NCBI GenBank assembly: GCA_021740825.1
Contig: JAIOZA010000002.1
Location: forward strand, 1 to 64,000
Source: Bacteroidia bacterium
Lineage (GTDB): Bacteria > Bacteroidota > Bacteroidia > B-17B0 > Aurantibacillaceae
Direction: 5' to 3'
DNA: 64,000 nucleotides
A program made the position numbers and the translations under genes. Position 1 is the stretch's first letter. Each line of letters begins with the position of its first letter. Positions 56,285 through 64,000 of this stretch are shown in pieces. The notes below the pieces were generated by a model. The model was not told the origin of the DNA. It made no database searches and was given only the letters and a program-made list of their open reading frames with translations.

Positions 56285-57679
56285 CTATTTTGATATAGAT
56301 ATTTTTTTTGAATAACTTTTACCCTCCGAATTGTATAAAGTAATAGTATAAATTCCATTATATAAAGTTTTAGTATCAAAATATACGATTGTGCTACCTT
56401 GATACAATGTCTTTTTTTCTACAATTTTACCAGTGATATCATATAAAATTACATCATAATTTTCTTTTACTAAATCATTAATTTGAACAGCAATTAAATC
56501 AGAAGCAGGATTTGGAAAGATGTTTACCTTAATGTCATTTAAAACTGTATTCGCAAGTCCTGTAGCTGAGGATTGGGTATAAGTTGTTGTAGCTTCAGTA
56601 ATTGAGGTTACTTTTGTAGCTACCTTTGTTCCATAAAAAGTTGGGCCCACAACATACGGGTACGCTGAATTCCAATTTGAAGTAACAGTTGCAAAATAAC
56701 AATAAATACCATTTGGATATTCCGGTGTAACACAAAAACGACCATTATGAATATCTAAATAATCAGGAGTTGCTGCAGAAGTTGCATTGTACTGATAATC
56801 TTCTCTAAAATATCCTAAGGGATAAGTTGTACTTACTGCTGGACCCGGTGTTACAGTGGCAGTGCTTGTATAATAGGTTGTTCTAGTAGTTATATTCCTT
56901 AAAGTAAAACTTGATTTCATGCGAACAATACCGCCAGTGCCATCAACATTTTTAAAGCCATAAGCACCATAAATTGGAAATCCATCATATGCAAAACCAA
57001 TAAGTGGAGAATGAACTGTACTATCAATAGCATACAAACCATCGGCGTCATACAAATTACAAACAGTTGAAATAACATTTAAATCTAATTTAAATGCACT
57101 TGGACTTTGATGATGATGATAATTTGTTCCAGCTGGATGACCTTTAGAACAATCGAAACCTAAACGTTCTCCAACAATAGCATCTCTATTCCAAACTCCA
57201 TCTCCCATGCAAGGCGGCTGAATTGGACCTCCGCATAAAGAACTTGTAGAATTTTTCCACGAAACACCATCTCTATAATCAAATAACGCTACTCCATTAA
57301 TAAACACACCTATATTACCGCCGGTTGTAGATGCTAATGTTCCTGTATTTTGAACTGGATTCAAAGGAAATTTAAAAATAGCATTTTGATTACCAGCTTG
57401 ATTAGGGTTGCCATCTAAAAAAGGACCAGTTACATAAGTAGGGATACCTTGTGTAGAAACATATGAAAAATTGGAAGAATATTGTACAGATTGAACATTG
57501 GCGGTATATGTATCAGTAATAGGAGTTGAATTACCAGACACATAGTGACGACCTTTAATAGACGTATTTTGTAACCAACTAGTAATAGCAGGATTTGTTT
57601 GTGTAAATGCTTGTACACTAAAAATTAATAGTGCAGCTGTAAAAATATTTTTATGAATAGTACTAATATTTATTTTCAT
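56285..57679 (-). CDS. YHYH-domain T9SS type A protein
   Basis: 464 residues from ATG 57679 (signal peptide KINISTIHKNIFTAALLIFSVQAFTQ); a longer frame adds 15 residues. The YHYH domain is marked by NYHHHQSPSAF and GFAYDGFPIYGAYGF, with a DGDGVWNRDA-like segment; it may bind metal through its His cluster. The last 80 residues are a type A sorting domain (IKVNIFPNPASDLIAVQI, VILYDITGKIV, YNGIYTITLYNSEGK, KISISK). It is upstream of the MbnP and MbnH-like genes and 4 bases from the first, so all three are probably co-expressed. Confidence 0.82.
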   Translation of the reverse strand: MKINISTIHKNIFTAALLIFSVQAFTQTNPAITSWLQNTSIKGRHYVSGNSTPITDTYTANVQSVQYSSNFSYVSTQGIPTYVTGPFLDGNPNQAGNQNAIFKFPLNPVQNTGTLASTTGGNIGVFINGVALFDYRDGVSWKNSTSSLCGGPIQPPCMGDGVWNRDAIVGERLGFDCSKGHPAGTNYHHHQSPSAFKLDLNVISTVCNLYDADGLYAIDSTVHSPLIGFAYDGFPIYGAYGFKNVDGTGGIVRMKSSFTLRNITTRTTYYTSTATVTPGPAVSTTYPLGYFREDYQYNATSAATPDYLDIHNGRFCVTPEYPNGIYCYFATVTSNWNSAYPYVVGPTFYGTKVATKVTSITEATTTYTQSSATGLANTVLNDIKVNIFPNPASDLIAVQINDLVKENYDVILYDITGKIVEKKTLYQGSTIVYFDTKTLYNGIYTITLYNSEGKSYSKKISISK

Positions 57680-57757
57680 AAGATTATTATGTAATTTGTT
57701 AATATACAATAGTAATAAATTCATTGATACTAATTAATTTATTGCGATTAATCTGCT

Positions 57758-57808
57758 TATTTTTGAGGTAAAACAAATTAAGCAAAATTGCTTTATAATT
57801 GCTTAATT
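57758..57808 (+). promoter_or_regulatory. gap promoter element and leader inverted repeat
   Basis: TATTTTTG at 57758-57765 matches TAnnTTTG. AATTAAGCAA (57776-57785) is inverted exactly at 57799-57808, a 10-bp stem with a 13-base loop in the predicted 5' leader, ending 20 bases before the ATG. It may be an mRNA stem or a protein-binding site. Confidence 0.4.
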
Positions 57809-57828
57809 TTAACTTTAAAATACGAGCT

Positions 57829-58827
57829 ATGAAAAAGATAAATGTTGCCATTAATGGTTTTGGAAGAATTGGACGAGTTTTTTTTAGAATTGCATTCGCT
57901 AATCCAAATATTAATATAGTAGCAATTAATGATATTACAGATTCTAAAACCTTAGCTCATCTTCTAAAATATGATTCGGTTCATGGTAAATTTAACGGCG
58001 ATATAAAACACGATAGTGATCATATTTATATTGATGGAAAAGAAGTTAAAATTTTTGCTTCAAAAGATCCTGAAACTTTACCTTGGAAAGCATTAGATAT
58101 TGATATTGTTATTGAATCAACCGGGCATTTTTTAACCAGAGAATCTGCGCAAAAACATATAACAGCTGGCGCCAAAAAATTAATTTTATCTGCCCCAGCT
58201 ACTGATGATACTATAAAAACAATTGTATTAGGAGTAAATGACGAGTTATTATCTTCTGATGATATTATTGTTTCAAATGCATCTTGTACAACAAATTGTG
58301 CCTCACCAATGTTAAAAGTTTTACAACAATGGGGCATTGAAGAAGCCTATGTAACAACCGTGCATTCATACACCGGCGACCAACGCCTGCATGATGCACC
58401 GCACAAAGATTTACGCAGAGCAAGAGCTGCAGCCATGAGCATTATACCCACAACAACTGGTGCAGCAAAAGCGTTAGGCAAAATTTTTCCCGATTTAGAA
58501 AATAAATTAGGTGGTTGTGGAATGCGTGTTCCTGTTCCTGATGGATCTTTAACTGATATTACTTGTGTATTAACAGATTATCCCAGTGTTGAACAAATTA
58601 ATACCGCCTTTAAATTAGCTTCTGAAAATGATTTGAAGGGGATTTTAGAATACTCCGAAGATCCTTTAGTTTCAGTAGATGTTATTGGAAATGGACATTC
58701 TGTAGTTTTTGATTCGGATTTTACAAGTGTGGTAGGTAACTTAGTGAAAGTAATTGGTTGGTATGACAATGAATTTGGATATAGTAGCCGATTAGTGGAT
58801 TTGATTATTAAGATGCAAAATATGTAA
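57829..58827 (+). CDS. gap: glyceraldehyde-3-phosphate dehydrogenase (type I)
   Basis: 332 residues from ATG 57829, chosen because KKINVAINGFGRIGR is the usual N-terminus; an upstream in-frame start adds 10 residues. The nucleophile is Cys153 in SNASCTTNCASP. Other motifs: NDITDSKTLAHLLKYDSVHG, TVHSYTGDQRLHDAPHKDLRRARAAAMSIIPTTTGAAKA, and NEFGYSSRLVDL. Asp-Ile after the first strand (INDITD) fits NAD specificity. The glycolytic enzyme is cytosolic. Monocistronic. Confidence 0.95.
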   Translation: MKKINVAINGFGRIGRVFFRIAFANPNINIVAINDITDSKTLAHLLKYDSVHGKFNGDIKHDSDHIYIDGKEVKIFASKDPETLPWKALDIDIVIESTGHFLTRESAQKHITAGAKKLILSAPATDDTIKTIVLGVNDELLSSDDIIVSNASCTTNCASPMLKVLQQWGIEEAYVTTVHSYTGDQRLHDAPHKDLRRARAAAMSIIPTTTGAAKALGKIFPDLENKLGGCGMRVPVPDGSLTDITCVLTDYPSVEQINTAFKLASENDLKGILEYSEDPLVSVDVIGNGHSVVFDSDFTSVVGNLVKVIGWYDNEFGYSSRLVDLIIKMQNM

Positions 58828-58962
58828 CACCAATTTAGAGATTAAGGTAAATTGTCATGTTTAAAATCTTTATAATTTGAGTACTATTAATTTAACTATT
58901 ATTGTGCAATCTAAAAAAACTAGCATAATTTACTTTAGTATTTTAGCGGCAAGCAAAATTAT

Positions 58963-61701
58963 ATGAAGAGAAACATACTTTATTTTCTATTATTTATTTC
59001 AATTTCTTCATTTGCGCAGAAATTAACTATTTCAGGAAATATTCAAGACACAACTGCAAAAACTCCTCTATCAAACGCCATTATTATGGCTATTAAATTG
59101 ATGGACTCAACATTAGTTGATTTTACAAGAACAGATAAAACAGGTAATTTTAAATTAAGGCCAATTCCAATTGACACTTATCAGGTAGTAATAACACATC
59201 CAAAGTTTTCTGATATGGGTTATTTTATTTTTGGCGACAAAAAAAATCTGGACTATGACTTTGGTAAAATTATTTTGCTTCCCAAAAATGTATCGCTAGA
59301 TGAAGTTACTATTTTCGCATTTAAAGACCCCATTTATTACAAAGGTGATACACTTATATATACTGCTGATTCGTTTAAAACAAAAGCAAATGCAACCGTT
59401 GAAGATTTACTTAAAAAACTTCCTGGTTTAAAAGTTGATAAGGATGGTAAAATCACGTCACAAGGTAAAGCTGTAGATAAAGTATTAGTAGATGGTGATG
59501 AATTTTTTGGTGGAGATCCTACAATAGCTACAAAAAACTTAAATGCAAGTTCTATCGAATCTGTGCAAGTTTATGAAAAGAAAAGTGATGATGTTGCCAA
59601 TTCAAGCACTGGAGAAGAAACGCAAAAAATATTAAACTTAAAACTAAAAGACGACGCCAAAAAAGGTTACTTCGGAAAAATAAGCGGAGCAAGTGATTTT
59701 CAGAAATTTTATGAAGGTGAAGTCTTAACAAATTACTTTAAAAAGAAACTTAAAGTGTCTGTTTTTGGTTTGGCGAGCAATACTCCAAATTCGAGTTTTG
59801 ACTGGGGTGATGTTTATAAATACGGACTAAATAATGAATTTAATCAATCAGAAAATGAAGATGGAGGTATGTATATGTCCTTTAGTAATAATGAAGGGCA
59901 GGGAATACCACAAACTATTAAAACTGGTTTTTATTACTCTGATAGATTATCTAAAAACACAAAATTATATATAAACTATACTTATAATAACAGCGAGATT
60001 GTTTCAAAAAAGACACAGAATTCGCAATATTTTTTGACTGACACCAGCTACACTTCAAATAATATAACACAAGCCAACCAAAAAAATGAAGCACATGCCA
60101 TAAATTTTGGTATCGAACAAAGAATCGATTCGCTGACCGATTTTTTCTTCAACACAAAAATAAAATTATTAAATAATAACTCTACAAGCTCCGACGAAAC
60201 TGATTTTTTAACCAGTGATAATTTAAAAACCAGAAATACGAATATATACAGCACCAGCAAAGGATATGGATATGACGTTACCAACAATTTAAAATTATTG
60301 AAACGCTTTAAGAAAAAAGACCGATTACTGACTTTAAATTACAACAATACTCTATCAAAAAACAATACTGATGGCGTTTTAAAAACCGATAACTATTCCT
60401 ACAAAGATAGTATTGATTTTTTACTTTCAGTTAATCAAAAAAAAGCAAGCGAAAACAATAACCAAAGTCATTTTGGAGGCGTTTCATTTATTGAACCTAT
60501 CACAAAAAAAATCAAAATTGAAGCTTCCTATGATTTCATGTATTATAACAGTAAACAAGATAAAAAAGCATTTAATAATATTGGAGGTGAATACAACGAA
60601 TTAGATTCATCCTTAACTAATAACTTTATAAATGTGAAACTAATTAATCGAGCTGGATTAAAATTTATTTACGAAGTAAAAAAAATGCGTTTCACAATTG
60701 GCACCAAAGCACGTAATGTCTTCGTAAACAATAATAACATTTTTACAAACCAACAAATCACTCAAAATTTTAATAATATTTTACCTTTTTCTACTATTCG
60801 CTATAAATTTTCCGAAAACAAAGTCATTGACTTAAAGTATACAACCAGCTCCCAAAATCCTACTATTAGTCAATTGCAGCCAGTGTTTGATAATTCAAAT
60901 CCAAATTTTATAAATATTGGAAATCCAAATTTGTTGCCAACTTTTACACATGGTGTCAATTTGAATTTTAATTCGTGGAAAGCTATTAGTGGCAAATATA
61001 CATGGCTTGGTATAAATTATAACTATACCAATAATGATATAATTAACTCCACTGCCTTTGATACTATTGGCAGAACAATTTCTCAAGCTGTAAATGTAAA
61101 TGGTAACTATAATGTAGGTGGTTATTTTGGTACTAGTTTACCTTTCTTTTCAAAAAAATTAGAAATTGGACCCAATTTTAATGGTTCGTATTCAAGTAAT
61201 AAATCATTCGTTAATAATTTAGAAAATATTACTCAGGATTTAAGGTCAACAATTACACTTGATGTAAGATTAAATTTCGATAAATTTAATGCTGGAGTAT
61301 CTGGCTACTATTCCTACAATTCGGCTTATTCCACTTTAAATTCAACAAGCAGCACCCCGTATTCTTCGCAAGGACTTTCTGGAGAAATTAGCGCTAAATT
61401 ACCGAAGAATTTTTTATTGGAAAGTGATGCCAATTATACCATAAATAGTAAACGAAGTAATGGATATAATGTAAACTTCCTTGTATGGAATGCTTCATTT
61501 TCAAAAACATTCTTTAAAAATGAAAATTTTATACTCGGTTTTTATGCATATGACATACTAAATCAAAACATTAGTATTGACCGAGATATTAGCAGTAATG
61601 TAATTACAGATATTAAAACAAATATTATTTCACGTTACTTTTTATTAAAAGCAACATTTAAGTTTAATAGCAATAAAACAAAGGAAGAAGATGATTTTTA
61701 A
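58963..61701 (+). CDS. outer-membrane beta-barrel protein with carboxypeptidase-regulatory-like domain
   Basis: 912 residues. Signal peptide (KRNILYFLLFISISSFAQ). A CarboxypepD_reg-like beta sandwich (about 19-110) is followed by a plug-like region (VEDLLKKLPGLKVDKDGKI...VLVDGDEFFGGDPTIATKNL) and a long barrel of alternating strands (about 250-912, ending ...SRYFLLKATFKF). No TonB box was recognised, and the domain order is that of the Bacteroidota OMP family that sits beside GLPGLI genes. Substrate unknown. The next gene overlaps by 11 bases. Confidence 0.88.
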   Translation: MKRNILYFLLFISISSFAQKLTISGNIQDTTAKTPLSNAIIMAIKLMDSTLVDFTRTDKTGNFKLRPIPIDTYQVVITHPKFSDMGYFIFGDKKNLDYDFGKIILLPKNVSLDEVTIFAFKDPIYYKGDTLIYTADSFKTKANATVEDLLKKLPGLKVDKDGKITSQGKAVDKVLVDGDEFFGGDPTIATKNLNASSIESVQVYEKKSDDVANSSTGEETQKILNLKLKDDAKKGYFGKISGASDFQKFYEGEVLTNYFKKKLKVSVFGLASNTPNSSFDWGDVYKYGLNNEFNQSENEDGGMYMSFSNNEGQGIPQTIKTGFYYSDRLSKNTKLYINYTYNNSEIVSKKTQNSQYFLTDTSYTSNNITQANQKNEAHAINFGIEQRIDSLTDFFFNTKIKLLNNNSTSSDETDFLTSDNLKTRNTNIYSTSKGYGYDVTNNLKLLKRFKKKDRLLTLNYNNTLSKNNTDGVLKTDNYSYKDSIDFLLSVNQKKASENNNQSHFGGVSFIEPITKKIKIEASYDFMYYNSKQDKKAFNNIGGEYNELDSSLTNNFINVKLINRAGLKFIYEVKKMRFTIGTKARNVFVNNNNIFTNQQITQNFNNILPFSTIRYKFSENKVIDLKYTTSSQNPTISQLQPVFDNSNPNFINIGNPNLLPTFTHGVNLNFNSWKAISGKYTWLGINYNYTNNDIINSTAFDTIGRTISQAVNVNGNYNVGGYFGTSLPFFSKKLEIGPNFNGSYSSNKSFVNNLENITQDLRSTITLDVRLNFDKFNAGVSGYYSYNSAYSTLNSTSSTPYSSQGLSGEISAKLPKNFLLESDANYTINSKRSNGYNVNFLVWNASFSKTFFKNENFILGFYAYDILNQNISIDRDISSNVITDIKTNIISRYFLLKATFKFNSNKTKEEDDF

Positions 61702-62419
61702 AAAAATAATACTAACTCTTTGCTGCTATTTTTTTATTGCTCAATGTGCAATGAGTCAAATTACGTATGGAAAAATTACATTTGAGCGCAAAACAAATCT
61801 CTATAAGAAATTCAAAAACAATAGCGATGTTAAAGAATGGCTAAAGGAAGAAGATAAAAATAAAGTAGATGTATTTGAATTGTATTTTAATGATTCAATC
61901 TCTGTATTTAAACCTCAAGAAAGTGAATTAGTAGAGCGTATGAGTTGGTCAACAACAAAAAATGTCGTTTATCAAAACAAAAAGAATATGAAACGCTTAA
62001 CCGAAAAGAAAATTTGGGGCGAAGCATTTTTAGTAGCTGATACAATTCGTTCGTTTAATTGGAAAATAACAGAAAGTAAACGTTCTATTTGCGGTTATCA
62101 ATGCCGCAAGGCCATATGGCAAGCCAATGACACCACACGAATTTATGCCTGGTTTTGTTCTGAAATTGATGCCTCAATTGGCCCTGAGAGTTTTGTTGGC
62201 TTACCTGGCGCAATATTAGGACTTGCAACTGAAGATGGAGGCGTTATCTATTTTGCTAAAAGTATTGATGTTGTAAAGCCTGATTTAGCTCTACTTTTAC
62301 CGAAAAAATCAAAACAAAAAATATATCAATCAACTGAATTGAAAGCTCAATTAGAAAAAGATTTTGGCAAAGAGAAATGGGGCAAAATGATGATTTATAA
62401 CAATTTTGCAATTTGGTAG
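61691..62419 (+). CDS. GLPGLI family protein
   Basis: 242 residues with a signal peptide (FKKIILTLCCYFFIAQCAMSQ). The family signature is present as VGLPGAILGLATEDG near 175-189, and a CGYQCRKAIW segment gives a Cys pair. The ATG overlaps the barrel gene's end by 11 bases, so the two are co-translated, the usual pairing in Bacteroidota. Function is unknown; periplasmic or outer-membrane assistant role is inferred. Confidence 0.88.
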   Translation: MIFKKIILTLCCYFFIAQCAMSQITYGKITFERKTNLYKKFKNNSDVKEWLKEEDKNKVDVFELYFNDSISVFKPQESELVERMSWSTTKNVVYQNKKNMKRLTEKKIWGEAFLVADTIRSFNWKITESKRSICGYQCRKAIWQANDTTRIYAWFCSEIDASIGPESFVGLPGAILGLATEDGGVIYFAKSIDVVKPDLALLLPKKSKQKIYQSTELKAQLEKDFGKEKWGKMMIYNNFAIW

Positions 62420-62473
62420 TGGCTTTTGCACTAAATCATTAATGACTTAATCGGTATATTAAATTTCTTTTTT

Positions 62474-62481
62474 TAAATTTG
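62474..62481 (+). promoter_or_regulatory. -7 promoter element just before the T9SS gene
   Basis: TAAATTTG matches TAnnTTTG and ends 6 bases before the ATG at 62488, so the transcript may start at or near the start codon. Confidence 0.4.
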
Positions 62482-62487
62482 CACTGA

Positions 62488-63540
62488 ATGATTAGAATTG
62501 GTTTTTATATAAGTTTATTTTGCTTTTTAATTAACCAAAGTTACGCACAACTTAATGTAAATGCAGGTCCTGATATAACAGTATGTATTAATACGAGTGT
62601 TACTATTGGCGGAACACCGAGTGCATTTGGTGGAACACCACCATATAAATACTTGTGGCAACCCTCTACTTTTCTAGATTCTATAACTGCTGCTAATCCT
62701 ACTGCTTTTAATATTACAAGCGATATAACTTATACTTTAACTGTTATAGATTTGGACAGCACTATAGTTTCAAATACAATGTATATTAATCTTGATAAAA
62801 TTTTTGCTTTTAACGCGGGGATTGATACTGGTTTTTGCTACGGACAAGAGGCTGGGGTAAAAATTGGAGCACCATATAATAATAATGCATGGCATAATTT
62901 CAATTGGACTCCGGCAACTGGATTAAACAGTTCCACGCTGCCTACTCCATTAGCTTCTCCTTCAGTTACTACTGTATACACTCTAACAGTATCAGATGGC
63001 TTATGTCCAGATAATATATCTCAAGTTACAGTTTCTGCTTTTTTACCGCCATATGTTGATGCAAGTGCCGATACAACTATTGATGAAGGGCAGACTATTA
63101 CCTTATATGGAATTGGAGCTACCACATTTTGGTGGCAGCCAGATTACAACATAAAATACAGGGGAACTTCAAACGCAGATGTTTGGCCTATATCATCCAC
63201 AACTTATACTTTAACCACGCAAGATCAGCACGGATGTTACGCTAATGATATTGTAACTGTTAATGTGAGAAGTGGGGAGTTACTATTTTTTTACAGCGCA
63301 TTTACACCGAATAACGATGGCGACAATGATTTTTTTTATATAGGTAACTTAAATAAATATCCTGAAAATAATTTAAAAATATACAACCGCTACGGCAAGT
63401 TAATTTATAATATTAGTAATTATGATAATTCTTGGGACGGCACTTATTTAGGCAATGCTGTGCCAACTGGCACTTACTTTTATATTTTTAATGATGGCAA
63501 AGATAAATTATATAAAGGTTCCGTAAGTATTTTAAGGTAA
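62488..63540 (+). CDS. T9SS type B sorting-domain protein with PKD-like repeats
   Basis: 350 residues. Signal peptide (IRIGFYISLFCFLINQSYAQ). Three beta-sandwich modules of the PKD/SprB-like kind start at NAGPDITVCINTSVTIGG, NAGIDTGFCYGQEAGVKIG and DASADTTIDEGQTITLYG, each with W-rich turns (YLWQPSTF, FNWTPATG, FWWQPDYN) and an end like TYTLTV. A complete type B sorting domain (FYSAFTPNNDGDNDFFYI, LKIYNRYGKLIYN, GTYFYIFND) closes it. Exported surface protein, function unknown. The -7 element is 6 bases upstream. Confidence 0.87.
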   Translation: MIRIGFYISLFCFLINQSYAQLNVNAGPDITVCINTSVTIGGTPSAFGGTPPYKYLWQPSTFLDSITAANPTAFNITSDITYTLTVIDLDSTIVSNTMYINLDKIFAFNAGIDTGFCYGQEAGVKIGAPYNNNAWHNFNWTPATGLNSSTLPTPLASPSVTTVYTLTVSDGLCPDNISQVTVSAFLPPYVDASADTTIDEGQTITLYGIGATTFWWQPDYNIKYRGTSNADVWPISSTTYTLTTQDQHGCYANDIVTVNVRSGELLFFYSAFTPNNDGDNDFFYIGNLNKYPENNLKIYNRYGKLIYNISNYDNSWDGTYLGNAVPTGTYFYIFNDGKDKLYKGSVSILR

Positions 63541-63628
63541 TTTCTTCCTAAATTTTTAGTGCATTAAAAGATAAAAAAATGTGTGTAACAAGTGATCAAA
63601 ACTTGCAATAAACCCTAAATAGTTTTTT

Positions 63629-63636
63629 TATATTTG
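63629..63636 (+). promoter_or_regulatory. -7 promoter element of purC
   Basis: TATATTTG fits TAnnTTTG and ends 20 bases before the purC ATG. No -33 TTTG at the right distance. Confidence 0.35.
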
Positions 63637-63656
63637 TTGCCAAAAAATTATACACT

Positions 63657-64000
63657 ATGTCCGCTTTAACCGCCACTCAATTTAATTTTCCGAAGCAAAA
63701 AAGTTTTTATAAAGGAAAAGTTCGTGATGTATATAACATTGATGATAAATACCTTGTAATGGTAGCAAGCGACCGTATCAGTGCTTTTGACGTTGTATTA
63801 CCAAAAGGTATTCCCTACAAAGGGCAAGTTTTAAATCAAATTGCTGCTAAGTTTTTAGAAGCAACTAAAGATATTGTGCCAAATTGGGTAGTCAATGTTC
63901 CTGATCCTGTCGTTACTATGGGGCGTGTTTGCGAACCTTTTAAAGTAGAAATGGTAATACGTGGATACTTGGCGGGGCATGCTGCCAGAACTTATGCAAA
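63657..64000 (+). CDS. purC: phosphoribosylaminoimidazolesuccinocarboxamide synthase (partial)
   Basis: The frame begins at ATG 63657 and runs off the right edge (114 codons visible). It reads [46 protein letters not shown] and later [27 protein letters not shown] and SDRISAFDV, with the RGYL-G segment, are the SAICAR synthase signature; it is the bacterial type joining aspartate to CAIR in purine synthesis. A -7-like TATATTTG at 63629-63636 precedes it by 20 bases. Confidence 0.93.
   Translation, partial: MSALTATQFNFPKQKSFYKGKVRDVYNIDDKYLVMVASDRISAFDVVLPKGIPYKGQVLNQIAAKFLEATKDIVPNWVVNVPDPVVTMGRVCEPFKVEMVIRGYLAGHAARTYA

Noticed and set aside
1-64000. tRNA or rRNA genes
   Set aside because: No intergenic stretch showed a T-arm like GGTTCAAATCC with matching acceptor ends, nor any rRNA-like sequence; a tRNAscan run would be decisive.

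Overview
The window is AT-rich DNA from a member of the Bacteroidota. The evidence is: six proteins with type IX secretion (T9SS) sorting domains (four type B/gliding-motility type, two type A); a GLPGLI protein paired with an outer-membrane barrel protein; many starts with no purine-rich ribosome binding site; and several promoters of the Bacteroidota form TTTG-N18/19-TAnnTTTG. No rRNA, tRNA or CRISPR was seen. The T9SS machinery itself is not here, only its cargo. Genus and species cannot be read from the window.

Layout. 1-3.9 kb: the 3' end of an ISL3-like transposase, a secreted VWA protein and a type B T9SS protein. 3.9-9 kb: thiolase, cysteine desulfurase, fatty acid desaturase and Mpl. 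9-16.2 kb: an exopolysaccharide/cell-wall run (GT4 glycosyltransferase, Wza-like lipoprotein, Wzc-like kinase, RfbC, WecA/MraY-like transferase, lytic transglycosylase), mostly overlapping or tightly spaced. 16.2-23.6 kb: uvrA, a LOG protein, 3-hydroxybutyrate dehydrogenase, superoxide dismutase, a YwqK-type repeat protein and trxB. 23.8-30.3 kb: a type B T9SS protein downstream of an 1882-residue adhesin-like protein built from three repeat types (49, 50 and 17 residues). 30.8-38.6 kb: a 20-cysteine copper-storage-like protein, folP, a tandem DUF1599 protein, M1 peptidase/HupE, DUF6702, miaA and an MFS transporter. 38.6-43.7 kb: an ECF sigma factor with a membrane partner, divergent from a YfiR / repeat protein / SpoIIE-phosphatase operon. 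43.8-49.7 kb: ferredoxin and LuxC-like acyl-CoA reductase (divergent), a cargo-less T9SS sorting protein, an ABC ATPase, an IS5-like remnant, a methyltransferase, DUF202 and a Kelch-like type A T9SS protein. 49.8-53.4 kb: a sulfur-handling block. 53.4-57.7 kb: dusB, then an MbnH-like dihaem peroxidase, an MbnP-like protein and a YHYH protein. 57.8-64 kb: gap, barrel protein + GLPGLI, a type B T9SS protein and the start of purC.

The most interesting regulatory signal is in the sulfur block. A palindrome close to TGTAACATTTGTTACA lies upstream of the persulfide dioxygenase-rhodanese fusion, the TauE/SafE exporter and a DUF2892 gene. In all three its centre is 29.5 bp from the first base of a -7-like element, the geometry of a class II activator site (a Crp/Fnr-type regulator is inferred). 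No regulator gene is in the window. Other points: dusB appears to lack any ATG/GTG/TTG start for its conserved N-terminus; a palindrome sits over the facing start sites of the ferredoxin and acyl-CoA reductase genes; and several promoters place the -7 element 3-6 bases before the start codon, suggesting leaderless mRNAs.
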